DNA from: Owenweeksia sp965214115
GTDB taxonomy: Bacteria > Bacteroidota > Bacteroidia > Flavobacteriales > Schleiferiaceae
Reading direction: 5' to 3'
Assembly (NCBI GenBank): GCA_965214115.1
Contig: CBDCAU010000009.1
Span: forward strand, 1 to 64,000
DNA length: 64,000 bases
In this document: in pieces, positions 34,698 to 43,261 of the stretch
How the letters are laid out: each line of letters begins with the position of its first letter
Position numbering within the stretch: position 1 is the first letter of the stretch
Notes under the pieces: generated by a model
What the model was told of the DNA's origin: nothing
Databases searched by the model: none
Seen by the model: the letters and a program-made list of their open reading frames with translations, nothing else
Program-made: the position numbers and the translations under genes

Positions 34698-35312
34698 ATG
34701 ATTGAAAGAAAGAAAGAGCAAAGGCTTAAATTTTTAGAAAAACTATATCAAGTTGTCGATGGGAGTGAATCTTCTATGGTTAATATGTGGGAGTTGGGTG
34801 AAGAACTTGACTTTGACCGTCCCACTACCTCAAATGTAGTTGCGTTTTTAAGAGGCGAAGGTTTAATTGAATCCAAAGCTCTTGGGGGTGGAATATCTAT
34901 TACACATTTTGGAGTAGTAGAAATTGAACAAGCGCGCGAAAACCCAACGGAATCAACTGAATACTTTCCTCCTGTTAATATCATTAACATTGAGAAAATG
35001 GATAATTCTTCCATTCAACAGGGAAATATTAGTTCGACCCAAAATAGCCATTTCGAGTCTGATAAATTAACTGAATTAAAGTCAATAATAAGTGAACTTC
35101 AAAATGTTATATCGCAATTAGAAGAAGGTGATTTGAAGAGAGAATTGATAGCCGAAAAGGGGACTTTAAAAGCACAATCCGAATCGCCGAAACCTAAGAA
35201 AAATATAATCACAGAGACCTTAAACTCCATTAAAAAAATAGGAAGTGAAATTACAATCAAGACTTTAACAGGAGAACTAACGGAGTTAATCAACTCCTTC
35301 ATCGGTATATAG
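34698..35312 (+). CDS. Unknown protein: winged-helix-like N-terminus and helical tail
   Basis: A 204-residue protein, AT-rich compared with its neighbours. Residues 1-80 look like a winged helix (MWELGEELDFDRPTTSNVVAFLRGEGLIESK, then ISITHFGVVEIEQA). A Ser/Asn/Gln-rich linker NIEKMDNSSIQQGNISSTQ follows, then a coiled coil (about 120-160) and a tail with SPKPKKNIITETLNSIKKIG. I recall similar linker and tail modules in phage-defence-associated proteins, but could not check this. The stop is 2 bp before the start of a membrane protein, so they form a pair. The pair splits mreB from mreC. Confidence 0.75.
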   Translation: MIERKKEQRLKFLEKLYQVVDGSESSMVNMWELGEELDFDRPTTSNVVAFLRGEGLIESKALGGGISITHFGVVEIEQARENPTESTEYFPPVNIINIEKMDNSSIQQGNISSTQNSHFESDKLTELKSIISELQNVISQLEEGDLKRELIAEKGTLKAQSESPKPKKNIITETLNSIKKIGSEITIKTLTGELTELINSFIGI

Positions 35313-35314
35313 AT

Positions 35315-35737
35315 ATGGAAACAAGTGATGGTGAAAAGCGTCCTTCAGAAGCAAATCAAAAGCCCCTAACTGTTGAAAATTTAACAAAAGATGAAAGTAA
35401 GATTTACATTTATAAGCAAGCCAATCGAATTCAATTTTTGGAAAATGAATTGAATCAAAGAAATAATCCAGTTCAGTTTTTATCCGAAAATTTTGATAAA
35501 CTTACATCGTTGATTGAGGATATTACCAACAGGAGATTACAATTCAAAAAAACCTCATTCAAATTCAGCACGACAATGTCTTTGATTGCATTGATAATCG
35601 TTCTAATTATAGTTGGCTCGGCAGGATGGCTTACTTATTTAGAAAAGATTGATGGCTCGACTTTCACATTTTTATTAGGTCTGGTAGTAGGTTACGCTCT
35701 AACATTTATTCAAAGTTTAGCAAATCCGCCAGAATAA
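35315..35737 (+). CDS. Two-helix membrane protein, partner of the upstream gene
   Basis: A 140-residue protein: a hydrophilic, partly coiled-coil N-terminal half (IYIYKQANRIQFLENELNQR), then two strong membrane helices at about 88-108 (MSLIALIIVLIIVGSAGWLT) and 115-135 (FTFLLGLVVGYALTFIQSLA) joined by a short loop with KIDGS. No family recognised. Base composition and direction match the winged-helix-like gene 2 bp upstream. A small two-helix protein beside a sensor-like protein could be a membrane effector; this is inference. Confidence 0.75.
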   Translation: METSDGEKRPSEANQKPLTVENLTKDESKIYIYKQANRIQFLENELNQRNNPVQFLSENFDKLTSLIEDITNRRLQFKKTSFKFSTTMSLIALIIVLIIVGSAGWLTYLEKIDGSTFTFLLGLVVGYALTFIQSLANPPE

Positions 35738-35796
35738 TTTTGTGAAATTGATAAGGTTGTTATTTACCGCATACTTCATTAAATATTTCATTTAAA

Positions 35797-36627
35797 ATGA
35801 GGAGAATCCTAAACTTCCTTTTCCGCATTCGGATTTTCCTGATTTTCATTGCCTTAGAAGTCATTGCATTCACTTGGATCCACCGCAGCCGCAGCTACCA
35901 GCGGGCGGTGTTTTACAATTCGGCCAACGCCGTTTCGGGCGGGCTTTTGGAAACCGAAAACGAACTGGAACGCTACTTTGATCTGGAAGAACAAAATGAG
36001 CGGCTGGCGCAGGAAAACGCCCGTTTGCGCTCGGTGATGGAAGGCGCGTATTTTCCTTTGGCAGTGCGGCGCGGCGATAGTTTGGACAGCTTGCGGCGCA
36101 TCCGTTTCAGTTATTTGGAAGGCGAAATCGTCAGTTCCAGTTTCCAGAAAAAGCGCAATTATATGACCATCGACCGAGGCGCGGCGCACGGCGTGAAAAG
36201 CGGCGCGGGCGTGTTGGGAAGTCGCGGCATCATTGGGGTTACGCGCGATGTGGGAAAACATTTTTCCACCGTTATCCCCGTCATTTCCCCCATTTTTTCC
36301 GTCAGCGGGCGGCTGAAAAACTCCGATTTTTTTGGGCCGGTTATTTGGAAAGACGACGATTACCAATTCGCGTATCTTACTGATATTCCGCGCTATGCAA
36401 AGATTGCGGAAGGCGACACTGTGGAAACCGACAGCCGCAGTTTGGCATTTCCGGCCGGCGCCCCCATCGGCATCGTGGAAAGCTATGAGATGCAAGAAGA
36501 CCAAAATTTCTTGGAATTGAAGCTAAGATTGGCTACCGATTTTGCATCGGTCCGTCACATTTACATCGTTCAGGATTTGATGAAAATGGAACTGGATTCG
36601 CTCCAACAAAATACCCAAATCCAATGA
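35797..36627 (+). CDS. mreC: Rod shape-determining protein MreC
   Basis: A 276-residue protein with one N-terminal membrane helix (IRIFLIFIALEVIAFTWI), a coiled coil (ENELERYFDLEEQNERLAQENARLRS) and the beta-rich MreC core (MTIDRGAAHGVKSGAGVLGSRGIIGVTRDVG). MreC links MreB and the PBP2-RodA synthase in the periplasm. Its stop overlaps the start of mreD by 4 bp. The gap from the upstream cassette is 59 bp with no perfect promoter match. Confidence 0.95.
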   Translation: MRRILNFLFRIRIFLIFIALEVIAFTWIHRSRSYQRAVFYNSANAVSGGLLETENELERYFDLEEQNERLAQENARLRSVMEGAYFPLAVRRGDSLDSLRRIRFSYLEGEIVSSSFQKKRNYMTIDRGAAHGVKSGAGVLGSRGIIGVTRDVGKHFSTVIPVISPIFSVSGRLKNSDFFGPVIWKDDDYQFAYLTDIPRYAKIAEGDTVETDSRSLAFPAGAPIGIVESYEMQEDQNFLELKLRLATDFASVRHIYIVQDLMKMELDSLQQNTQIQ

Positions 36628-37136
36628 CGGTGGCGCGCCAAATTTTTCTTTTTTTGGGGTTGGTTCTAACCCAAGTTTTGGTGCTGAACAATGTCGCTTT
36701 TCACGGCTATTTGAATCCGTATATTTATGTTTATTTCATCCTTTTCCTGCCCGTTACCATCGAAAGGGGCTACGTTCTTTTGTTGGCTTTTTTGATGGGA
36801 TTTTGCATCGACCTTTTTGAAAACAGCGGCGGCGTACACATTGCCGCCGCGGTGCTTTTGGCGTGGCTGCGCCCCGCGCTGCTGCGGATTTCCCTTTCTC
36901 GGCAAAAAGTTGATTTTGAGGAGTTTCGGATGAAAAACCTGCCGCTGGGTACGGCCTTGGTGTATTCGCTCGTGGGTATTTTCATCCACCATTTCGCCCT
37001 GTTTTTGATCGAAAATTATAGCTTCCGCGAAATGGGCGCGGTGCTGCTGCGGACGCTGGTGAGCGGGGTTTTTACGTTTGTGTTGGTGGGGGTTTATCTG
37101 GTGTGGGGGTATGGGAAAAATTCCAATACCGCCTAA
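36624..37136 (+). CDS. mreD: Rod shape-determining protein MreD
   Basis: A 170-residue integral membrane protein with about five helices. The pattern NNVAFHGYLNPYIYVYFILFLP, LLLAFLMGFCIDLFENSGGVHIAAAVLLAWLRP and a helical end is typical of MreD in Bacteroidota. The position directly after mreC (ATGA overlap) and upstream of mrdA supports the call. Sequence similarity in this family is low, so context carries weight. Confidence 0.9.
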   Translation: MTVARQIFLFLGLVLTQVLVLNNVAFHGYLNPYIYVYFILFLPVTIERGYVLLLAFLMGFCIDLFENSGGVHIAAAVLLAWLRPALLRISLSRQKVDFEEFRMKNLPLGTALVYSLVGIFIHHFALFLIENYSFREMGAVLLRTLVSGVFTFVLVGVYLVWGYGKNSNTA

Positions 37137-37144
37137 CAATTTTT

Positions 37145-37152
37145 TACCTTTG
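37145..37152 (+). promoter_or_regulatory. -7 element (TACCTTTG) before the DUF433 gene
   Basis: A perfect match, 18 bp upstream of the ATG at 37171 and 8 bp after the mreD stop. It gives the DUF433 gene, and possibly mrdA-rodA, their own start. Confidence 0.6.
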
Positions 37153-37170
37153 GAAAAAGAATTTTCACAT

Positions 37171-37422
37171 ATGCCCAACTTCCTCTCCCGAATCACTTTC
37201 GACCCTGAAATTTGCCACGGCAGGCCGATTATCCGAGGGATGCGCTGGTCAGTGGAAGTCATTTTGGATTTGTTGAGCGCGGGAATGACGGAAGAAGAAA
37301 TTCTCAATGACCACCTCGAACTGGAAAAAGAGGATTTTCTGGCGAGCATTCAGTTCGCAAGACGCATAATTTCTGGCGAAAATCTTTGGAAAATTTGCAA
37401 AATAAAATCGGTTGAGGATTAG
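37171..37422 (+). CDS. DUF433 antitoxin-like protein
   Basis: An 83-residue protein with the DUF433 pattern CHGRPIIRGMRWSVEVILDLLSAGMTEEEILNDHLELEKEDFLASIQFA, a small DNA-binding fold seen in VapB-like antitoxins. Partners are usually DUF5615 PIN-like toxins encoded just downstream. Here the next gene is mrdA, so it is an orphan or has lost its toxin. It interrupts the mreD-mrdA junction and has its own -7 element. Confidence 0.85.
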   Translation: MPNFLSRITFDPEICHGRPIIRGMRWSVEVILDLLSAGMTEEEILNDHLELEKEDFLASIQFARRIISGENLWKICKIKSVED

Positions 37423-37477
37423 TTTTTTCTAAATATTTAAAGGTAATTTCAGAGGCTTTTTTGAACACTCCCTTTTA

Positions 37478-39334
37478 ATGCAACGCAAACATTTATTCTA
37501 CCTCTTTTTCGCGATACTGTCGCTAATTTTCATCGCTCGGCTATTTTACATTCAAGTCATCCGCACGGATTTCCGGCTGTCGGCGGAGAACAATGTGGTA
37601 CGGAAAGAAAAAATCTACCCCGGCCGAGGGCTGATTTTCGATAGGAACGGGAATCTTTTAGTGGGCAACCAATCCGCTTACGATATTATGGTCATCCCAC
37701 TGCAAGTGGAGGAACTAGACACGATGCTGTTCTGCCAGTTGCTGAATATCAAAAAAGAAACGTTTGACAAAAAACTGGCGGAAGCCAAAGTTTATTCGTG
37801 GCGAAAGCCAAGTGTATTAGTAAAACAGGTAAGCAAAGAGCAGTATGCCGCGCTGCAAGAAAAACTGCATTTGTTCCCCGGTTTTTTTCCGCAAAAGCGG
37901 ATTTTGCGAACCTATCCTCACCAAAGCGCGGCCAATGTGGTGGGCTTCATCGGCGAGGCCAGCGACCGCTATTTGGAAGCGCATAAAAATTACGCAAAGG
38001 GTGATTTGGTAGGAATTACCGGCATTGAAAAAAGCTACGAAACGGTGCTGCGCGGGCGGCCCGGTGTGCAGTATAAAATGGTGGACGTGCACAACCGCAC
38101 CAAGGGGAAATTTGAAGACGGCGTGTACGATACGTTGCCCCAGCCCGGCGCTGACGTTACCAGCACCATCGACATTGCATTGCAGCAATATGGCGAACTT
38201 TTGATGCAAAACAAGCGCGGCAGTGTGGTGGCGATTGAACCGGAAAGCGGCGAAATCTTAGCGCTGATTTCCTCCCCCACTTACGATCCCGCCCTGATGA
38301 TCGGCCGCGAACGGACAAAAAATTACAGCCGCCTTTATATTGACAGCATCGAAAAACCGCTGTATGACCGTGGTCTCTTGGCCGAGTATCCGCCCGGCTC
38401 GCCCTTCAAAGTTATCAATGCTTTAATCGGGTTGCAAGAGGGCGCGATTACCGAGCAAACTTCTTTCACCTGCCACCACGGTTTTCGCTACGGACGGTTG
38501 CACGTGGCTTGCCACTGCGGCACCGGCTATCCATTGGATTTACGTCCCAGCATTAGCAAAAGTTGTAACAATTATTACTGTTCGGTTTTCAAAAAAATAG
38601 TGGATGCCTACCCCACCGCGCAGGAAGGGATGGACGCTTGGGCGAAGCACGTGAAAAGTTTTGGTTTGGGGCAATTTCTCAACAACGATTTGCCCACCGG
38701 CCGCAAAGGCTTTGTGCCCACCGCCGATTATTACGACAAAGCGTTTGGCTACACCAATTGGAAGGCGGTCTCCGCGATTTCGCTGGGGATCGGGCAGGGC
38801 GAATTGCTCCTGACACCTTTGCAAATGGCGAATTTTACGGCCACCATCGCCAACCGCGGGCATTATTTTACGCCGCACATTTTGAAAAAAATGAACGGCG
38901 AACCGATTGATAATGAAAACTTTACAAAACCGAAATACACCACGATTGACCAAAAATATTTTGAGCCCGTGGTGTGGGGGATGTACGATGTGTATGAGAA
39001 AGGCACGGCGCGCTGGAGCAAGCACGACAGCATCCCGATGTGCGGAAAAACGGGGACGGCCGAGAACCCGCACGGGCAAGACCACTCCATTTTTGTGGCC
39101 TTTGCGCCGAAGGATGATCCGAAAATCGCCATCGCCGTCATCATCGAAAATGGCTACTGGGGCAGCCGCTGGGCCGCGCCGATTGCCAGCCTGATGATGG
39201 AAAAATATTTGACCGGAGAAATCGACAATCCCGCGATGGAACAGCGGATGCTGGACGGCGACCTGAGCGACGAATACCAAAAACAGCTCGACGAACTTTA
39301 CGGCAAAAAAGACGAATTGGCATCCACCGAATGA
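37478..39334 (+). CDS. mrdA: Penicillin-binding protein 2
   Basis: Elongation-specific transpeptidase of 618 residues. N-terminal membrane helix (LFYLFFAILSLIFIARLFYIQVI), pedestal domain with PGRGLIFDRNGNLL, and transpeptidase motifs SPFK (S308, K311), SCN (S362-N364) and KTG (K524-G526). The SxxK motif carries Pro at the second place. Works with RodA to build side-wall peptidoglycan. The gene overlaps rodA by 4 bp. Confidence 0.97.
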   Translation: MQRKHLFYLFFAILSLIFIARLFYIQVIRTDFRLSAENNVVRKEKIYPGRGLIFDRNGNLLVGNQSAYDIMVIPLQVEELDTMLFCQLLNIKKETFDKKLAEAKVYSWRKPSVLVKQVSKEQYAALQEKLHLFPGFFPQKRILRTYPHQSAANVVGFIGEASDRYLEAHKNYAKGDLVGITGIEKSYETVLRGRPGVQYKMVDVHNRTKGKFEDGVYDTLPQPGADVTSTIDIALQQYGELLMQNKRGSVVAIEPESGEILALISSPTYDPALMIGRERTKNYSRLYIDSIEKPLYDRGLLAEYPPGSPFKVINALIGLQEGAITEQTSFTCHHGFRYGRLHVACHCGTGYPLDLRPSISKSCNNYYCSVFKKIVDAYPTAQEGMDAWAKHVKSFGLGQFLNNDLPTGRKGFVPTADYYDKAFGYTNWKAVSAISLGIGQGELLLTPLQMANFTATIANRGHYFTPHILKKMNGEPIDNENFTKPKYTTIDQKYFEPVVWGMYDVYEKGTARWSKHDSIPMCGKTGTAENPHGQDHSIFVAFAPKDDPKIAIAVIIENGYWGSRWAAPIASLMMEKYLTGEIDNPAMEQRMLDGDLSDEYQKQLDELYGKKDELASTE

Positions 39335-40587
39335 GACGCAATTCTTCTCTCCAAAACCTCGACTGGCCGCTGATCCTGCTCTTTTTCGGGCTGGTGATTT
39401 TGGGATGGTTCAACATTTACGCGGCCGTTTACAACGAAGAGGCGCAATCCATTTTTGACACCAGCCAAAAATATGGTAAGCAAATGATTTGGATTGTGAC
39501 GTCCATCGTGCTGATTCTCATCATCTTACTATCGGACAATACGCTTTTTGAGACCCTCGCCTACCCGATTTTTTGGGGGTCGATTATTTCGCTGGTGTTG
39601 GTGATGATTATCGGGAAGGAAATCGCGGGCGCCCGATCGTGGTTTGCGTTTGGCGGGTTCAGTTTGCAGCCCAGCGAGTTTGCGAAGTTTGCCACCTCGC
39701 TGGCCTTGGCCAAATTCCTGAGTACCAAGAACATTTCCCTCAAAAACTGGGGGAATCGCCTGATGGCCTTGGCGATTATTTTCCTGCCCGCCGCGCTCAT
39801 CATCCCGCAGCCCGACCCCGGTTCGGCCTTGGTTTATGCCTCCCTTTTTTTGGTTTTGTATCGCGAAGGTTTATCCGGAAATTACCTTTTTTTAGGATTT
39901 ACGCTGATCGTCCTATTTATACTGAGTTTGCTGATTGACAAATTGTACCTCATCGGAATTTTGGTTGGCCTCGGCATCATTTTAATAATCCTGACGCGGA
40001 AAATGCGCCTTTGGTGGCTGCGGATTTCGGCGGTCATCGTGTTGTGCTCCGGTTTCATTTTGAGCGTGGATTACGCCTTCAACGAATTGCTGGAAGACCG
40101 CCATCGCAACCGCATCAACATCCTTTTAGGAAAGGCGCACGACCCAAAGGGAATCGGCTACAATACCAACCAAAGTATGATTGCCATTGGCTCCGGCGGC
40201 CTTGTGGGCAAAGGGTTTTTGGAAGGCACGCAGACCAAGTTCGACTTCGTGCCGGAGCAAAGCACCGATTTCATTTTTTGCACCGTGGGCGAGGAATGGG
40301 GATTCATCGGCAGCACGGCGGTGGTAATTTTATTCGCTTTGCTTTTTTATAGATTGGTCATTGTCGCCGAACGGCAAAAGTCAGTGTTTGCAAGGGTTTA
40401 TGGTTATTCGGTGGTCAGCATTTTGTTTTTTCACTTTGCTATTAATATTGCGATGACGATTGGCCTAGCACCGGTCATCGGGATTCCGCTGCCGTTTTTC
40501 AGCTACGGTGGTTCGTCGCTGTGGGGGTTCACGGTGTTGCTTTTTATTTTTATAAAATTGGATTCGGGGCGGTATGAGGTGCTTTAG
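39331..40587 (+). CDS. rodA: Peptidoglycan glycosyltransferase RodA (SEDS family)
   Basis: A 418-residue polytopic protein with about ten helices. SEDS motifs visible: GKEIAGARSWFAFGGFSLQPSEFAK, PAALIIPQPDPGSALVY, FVPEQSTDFIFCTVGEEWGFIG and GIPLPFFSYGGSSLWG. It polymerises lipid II for the rod complex together with PBP2. The start overlaps the mrdA stop (ATGA). A repeat-rich gap of 416 bp follows. Confidence 0.97.
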   Translation: MRRNSSLQNLDWPLILLFFGLVILGWFNIYAAVYNEEAQSIFDTSQKYGKQMIWIVTSIVLILIILLSDNTLFETLAYPIFWGSIISLVLVMIIGKEIAGARSWFAFGGFSLQPSEFAKFATSLALAKFLSTKNISLKNWGNRLMALAIIFLPAALIIPQPDPGSALVYASLFLVLYREGLSGNYLFLGFTLIVLFILSLLIDKLYLIGILVGLGIILIILTRKMRLWWLRISAVIVLCSGFILSVDYAFNELLEDRHRNRINILLGKAHDPKGIGYNTNQSMIAIGSGGLVGKGFLEGTQTKFDFVPEQSTDFIFCTVGEEWGFIGSTAVVILFALLFYRLVIVAERQKSVFARVYGYSVVSILFFHFAINIAMTIGLAPVIGIPLPFFSYGGSSLWGFTVLLFIFIKLDSGRYEVL

Positions 40588-40628
40588 GAATTGACGATTT
40601 TTTTCGATTGACGATTGACGATTTTGAA

Positions 40629-40660
40629 AACCTTGCAGGTTTTCTTCAACCTGCGAGGTC
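40629..40660. repeat. ACCTTGCAGGTT hairpin after rodA
   Basis: AACCTTGCAGGTT pairs with AACCTGCGAGGT around TTCTTC, 42 bp after the rodA stop. Its form is close to the AGACCTGACAGG family. It may act as terminator; the T run is weak. Confidence 0.65.
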
Positions 40661-40734
40661 TTATAAACAGAAGGTTTTTAATCACAAAGACACAAAGGAC
40701 ACAAAAAGGATTGGCTTCAAAACTGCCCACTGAA

Positions 40735-40850
40735 CGGCGGCCCTGCGCGAGGGATAGTAGCGGAATCCCGTATGAGACGGGACAGATTCCCGCATCCCGA
40801 AAGCGAAGCGCTTCGGGAGAGGACTTGGGACGGATAGCCCAGTCTTAGTT
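40735..40850. repeat. Structured intergenic element between rodA and mscL
   Basis: In a 416-bp gene-free gap this stretch holds several stems: TCCCG/CGGGA (40766-40782), CCCGAAAGCG/CGCTTCGGG (40796-40817), and GGGAT near 40751. It ends with GGACGGATAGCCC. Such GAGGGATxGxAGCGG...GGATAGCCC blocks are, from memory, a dispersed Bacteroidota repeat. Whether it is transcribed is not known. The rest of the gap (40661-40734, 40851-40915) shows only AT-rich or low-complexity sequence. Confidence 0.55.
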
Positions 40851-40915
40851 CTTCCGAGACACACCCCAAAAAAAAACCGCCGACTTGAGGAAACCAAAAT
40901 TTTAAGGAGCATCCA

Positions 40916-40949
40916 CAAAGAAAAGACCCCGACACGAATGCCGGGGCCT
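40916..40949 (-). terminator. Intrinsic terminator for mscL
   Basis: On the minus strand GCCCCGGCATTCGTGTCGGGG forms a G/C stem, followed by TCTTTTCTTT. It lies about 55 bp beyond the mscL stop. Confidence 0.85.
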
Positions 40950-41003
40950 CCTTTCTAACCTAACTAACCTGCAATTATCGTTAAGAACGCGAAAAGCGTG
41001 CCA

Positions 41004-41432
41004 TTATGTTCTCAGCGCATCGCGGATTTCTTCCAGCAACTGCACCTCTTTGGTGGGCTGCGGCGGTTTTTCTTCTTTTTTCACTTCCTTCTTTTTCAGC
41101 CAATGGTTGTAGGCTTTCACAATCATAAACACGCAGAAGGCTACTATAATAAAGGTGAGCACGATGTTGATGAATTGCCCGTAGCGGATGGCAACCTCGG
41201 CTACTTCGGGCGACACCACCGTTTCGCCTTGCATCACGGCGGCCTCCCCTTCTTTCAGTACCATCTTCATTTTGCTGAAATCCACCCCGCCGAGCGCGAG
41301 GCCGATGGGCGGCATAATGATGTCGTCCACCAACGAACTGACAATTTTGCCGAAATAGGTGGCCAGTATGAAACCGACGGCCAATTCCAACACATTGCCG
41401 CGCTGGATGAACTCTTTGAATTCCTTTAGCAT
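41004..41432 (-). CDS. mscL: Large-conductance mechanosensitive channel
   Basis: A 142-residue channel that opens under membrane tension to release solutes on osmotic downshock. N-terminal amphipathic helix FKEFIQRGNVLELAVGFILATYFGKIVSSLVDDIIMPPIG contains TM1; TM2 is FINIVLTFIIVAFCVFMIVKAY; the C-terminal charged bundle KKKEVKKEEKPPQPTKEVQLLEEIRDALR is complete. The start at 41432 matches the family N-terminus. Confidence 0.97.
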   Translation of the reverse strand: MLKEFKEFIQRGNVLELAVGFILATYFGKIVSSLVDDIIMPPIGLALGGVDFSKMKMVLKEGEAAVMQGETVVSPEVAEVAIRYGQFINIVLTFIIVAFCVFMIVKAYNHWLKKKEVKKEEKPPQPTKEVQLLEEIRDALRT

Positions 41433-41554
41433 CTTGTTTTGATTTTGAAATGTTAAAAAACGTTGTAAAACTATGGTAATTTTCAAGCGTCCGATTGTTG
41501 CCATTCCGCTATTTTTCAACAATTTGCGCCCAATAAATTTTTATTACAATTAAA

Positions 41555-42256
41555 ATGGAACTGACCCATATCGAAGATTTGTTTACCGACATCGGTGGGC
41601 AATTTCTGACTTCGGCTTTTGACCTGCGCGAAAAACTGGAGAAAGTAAACTGCCTCTTGTTTGACTGGGATGGCGTGTTCAACGATGGGCGGCCCACTCT
41701 AAACGAAAGCAGCACCTACTCCGCCATCGCCACCACGGGGCTGGATGTGCTGCGGTTTGGCTTTTGGCTCGCCCACGGAAAGATGCCGAAAATGGCCATC
41801 ATCACTGGCGAGAAAAACCCGCAGGTGCTGGAGTTTGCGGAGAAATTGGGTTTTGAGCATTTTTATTTCAATTGCAAAAACAAGGCGGAGGCGCTGGCCC
41901 ATTTTAAAAAGGTACATTCCGTGGAAAACGAAAACATTGCCTATTTTTTTGATGACATTTTGGATATTCCGCTGGCGCGGGAAGTGGCGGTGCGATTGGC
42001 GGTGAGCCGCGCTTGCAACCCCGTTTTTATGGAATATTTGGAAAAGAACGGTTTGGCCGATTATTTCTCCAGTTGCGAAGGGCAGGAAAACGCGGTGCGC
42101 GAATTTTCCGAAATGATTCTGTGCCTGCTCGGCCAACATTTTAACGTGATGGAAAAGCGCGCAAACTTTGACCAAGATTACCAAGACTACCGCGAGCGGC
42201 GCACCCAAATTAAAACCGAAAGCACCGACTGCCTGCCTTGGCTGACAAAATCCTGA
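41555..42256 (+). CDS. HAD phosphatase, KdsC-like
   Basis: A 233-residue C0-type HAD protein with motif I LLFDWDGVFNDGRPTL, motif II MAIITGEKNPQVLEFA, lysine in YFNCKNKAEAL and motif IV FFDDILDIPLA. The pattern GVxxDGRxT and lack of a cap resemble KDO-8-phosphate phosphatase and related sugar-acid phosphatases. The N-terminal 30 and C-terminal 55 residues are extra to the KdsC core. The substrate is uncertain, and no kdsA/kdsB is in the window. Confidence 0.8.
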   Translation: MELTHIEDLFTDIGGQFLTSAFDLREKLEKVNCLLFDWDGVFNDGRPTLNESSTYSAIATTGLDVLRFGFWLAHGKMPKMAIITGEKNPQVLEFAEKLGFEHFYFNCKNKAEALAHFKKVHSVENENIAYFFDDILDIPLAREVAVRLAVSRACNPVFMEYLEKNGLADYFSSCEGQENAVREFSEMILCLLGQHFNVMEKRANFDQDYQDYRERRTQIKTESTDCLPWLTKS

Positions 42257-42268
42257 GCGGCGATTTGT

Positions 42269-42276
42269 TACTTTCG
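42269..42276 (+). promoter_or_regulatory. -7 element (TACTTTCG)
   Basis: One mismatch to TAnnTTTG, 18 bp before the DUF2911 start; TTTG lies just upstream at 42264-42267 and is too close to serve as -33. Confidence 0.45.
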
Positions 42277-42294
42277 CGGCAAAATCCAAAAACA

Positions 42295-43164
42295 ATGAAA
42301 AAGATATTTTTAAGCACTGCGCTGATTTTTGCTACGATGGCACTTTCCGCGCAAGATCTGCCGCAGCCCAGCCCCACCGCCACTTTGACCCAACGCGTTG
42401 GTTTGACGGACATTACCATCAACTACAGCCGCCCCGGAATGAAAGAGCGCGAGGTGTTCGGCGAGCTGGTGCCTTATGGTGAAATGTGGCGCACCGGTGC
42501 AAATATGAACACCACGGTGGAGTTCAGCACAGATGTGACGGTAGGCGGCGAGCGGTTGCAAGCCGGCAAGTATTCGCTTTTTACGATTCCAAACGAGGGC
42601 GTGTGGACGGTGATTTTCAACAAAAAAACCGACCACGGCGGCACCAGCGGCTACACCGAAGAGAATGACGTGATGCGGATGGAAGTGGAAGCGCAGGAAA
42701 TGGAAAGTCCGGTGGAAACTTTCACGATTGACGTGAACGACATCCGCAACGAGAGCGCCAACATTTGGTTGCTGTGGGCCAATACGGCGGTGGCCATCCC
42801 ACTAAAATTTCAAGTGAATGAACTTGCGATGACCAATATCAAAAAGGCGATGAAGGACAGCCCCAAAGAAGATATGTGGAAAGTGTATCGCAACGCGGCC
42901 AACTATTATCACCAAAACGATTTGGACGACGCGATGGCTTTGAAATATATGGACAAATCGCTTGGGATGAAAAAAGACAGTTGGTATAGCCACTACCTGC
43001 GCGGGCAGATTTTGGCCGATATGGGCAAAAGCGAAGAGGCCGTGGCCAGCGCCAAAATGGCGATGAAAGTGGGCCAAAAGCAAGCCGAAAAAGATGGCGA
43101 GGAATTTGGCTACCATAAAATGCTGGAAGAGGCTATGGAAAAATGGAGCAATCAAGACAGTTAA
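42295..43164 (+). CDS. DUF2911 secreted protein
   Basis: A 289-residue protein: signal peptide MKKIFLSTALIFATMALSAQ, a DUF2911 domain (SPTATLTQRVGLTDITINYSRPG, FGELVPYGEMWRTGANMNTT, GKYSLFTIPNEG) and a C-terminal TPR-like helical part (DDAMALKYMDKSLGMKKDSWYSHYLRGQILAD). The family is common in Bacteroidota and of unknown function. A strong terminator follows. Confidence 0.9.
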   Translation: MKKIFLSTALIFATMALSAQDLPQPSPTATLTQRVGLTDITINYSRPGMKEREVFGELVPYGEMWRTGANMNTTVEFSTDVTVGGERLQAGKYSLFTIPNEGVWTVIFNKKTDHGGTSGYTEENDVMRMEVEAQEMESPVETFTIDVNDIRNESANIWLLWANTAVAIPLKFQVNELAMTNIKKAMKDSPKEDMWKVYRNAANYYHQNDLDDAMALKYMDKSLGMKKDSWYSHYLRGQILADMGKSEEAVASAKMAMKVGQKQAEKDGEEFGYHKMLEEAMEKWSNQDS

Positions 43165-43228
43165 GATATCTTTTCGGCACTTTATTTTAAACTCACCGCT
43201 TGCACGGAAAAGTGCCGGAAAACAAGGA

Positions 43229-43259
43229 AACCCCAGTCGAAAAGGCTGGGGTTTTTTTT
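43229..43259 (+). terminator. Intrinsic terminator after the DUF2911 gene
   Basis: AACCCCAG pairs with CTGGGGTT around a 9-nt loop, followed by eight T. It ends 2 bp before the stop of the convergent glycosyltransferase gene. Confidence 0.9.
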
Positions 43260-43261
43260 AT

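Noticed and set aside
38399..38410. Suspected inactive PBP2 because the site reads SPFK
   Set aside because: The SxxK serine and lysine are intact and the SxN and KTG motifs are present.
38540..39280. A 246-codon minus-strand frame
   Set aside because: Antisense shadow of mrdA, His/Val-rich and without motifs.
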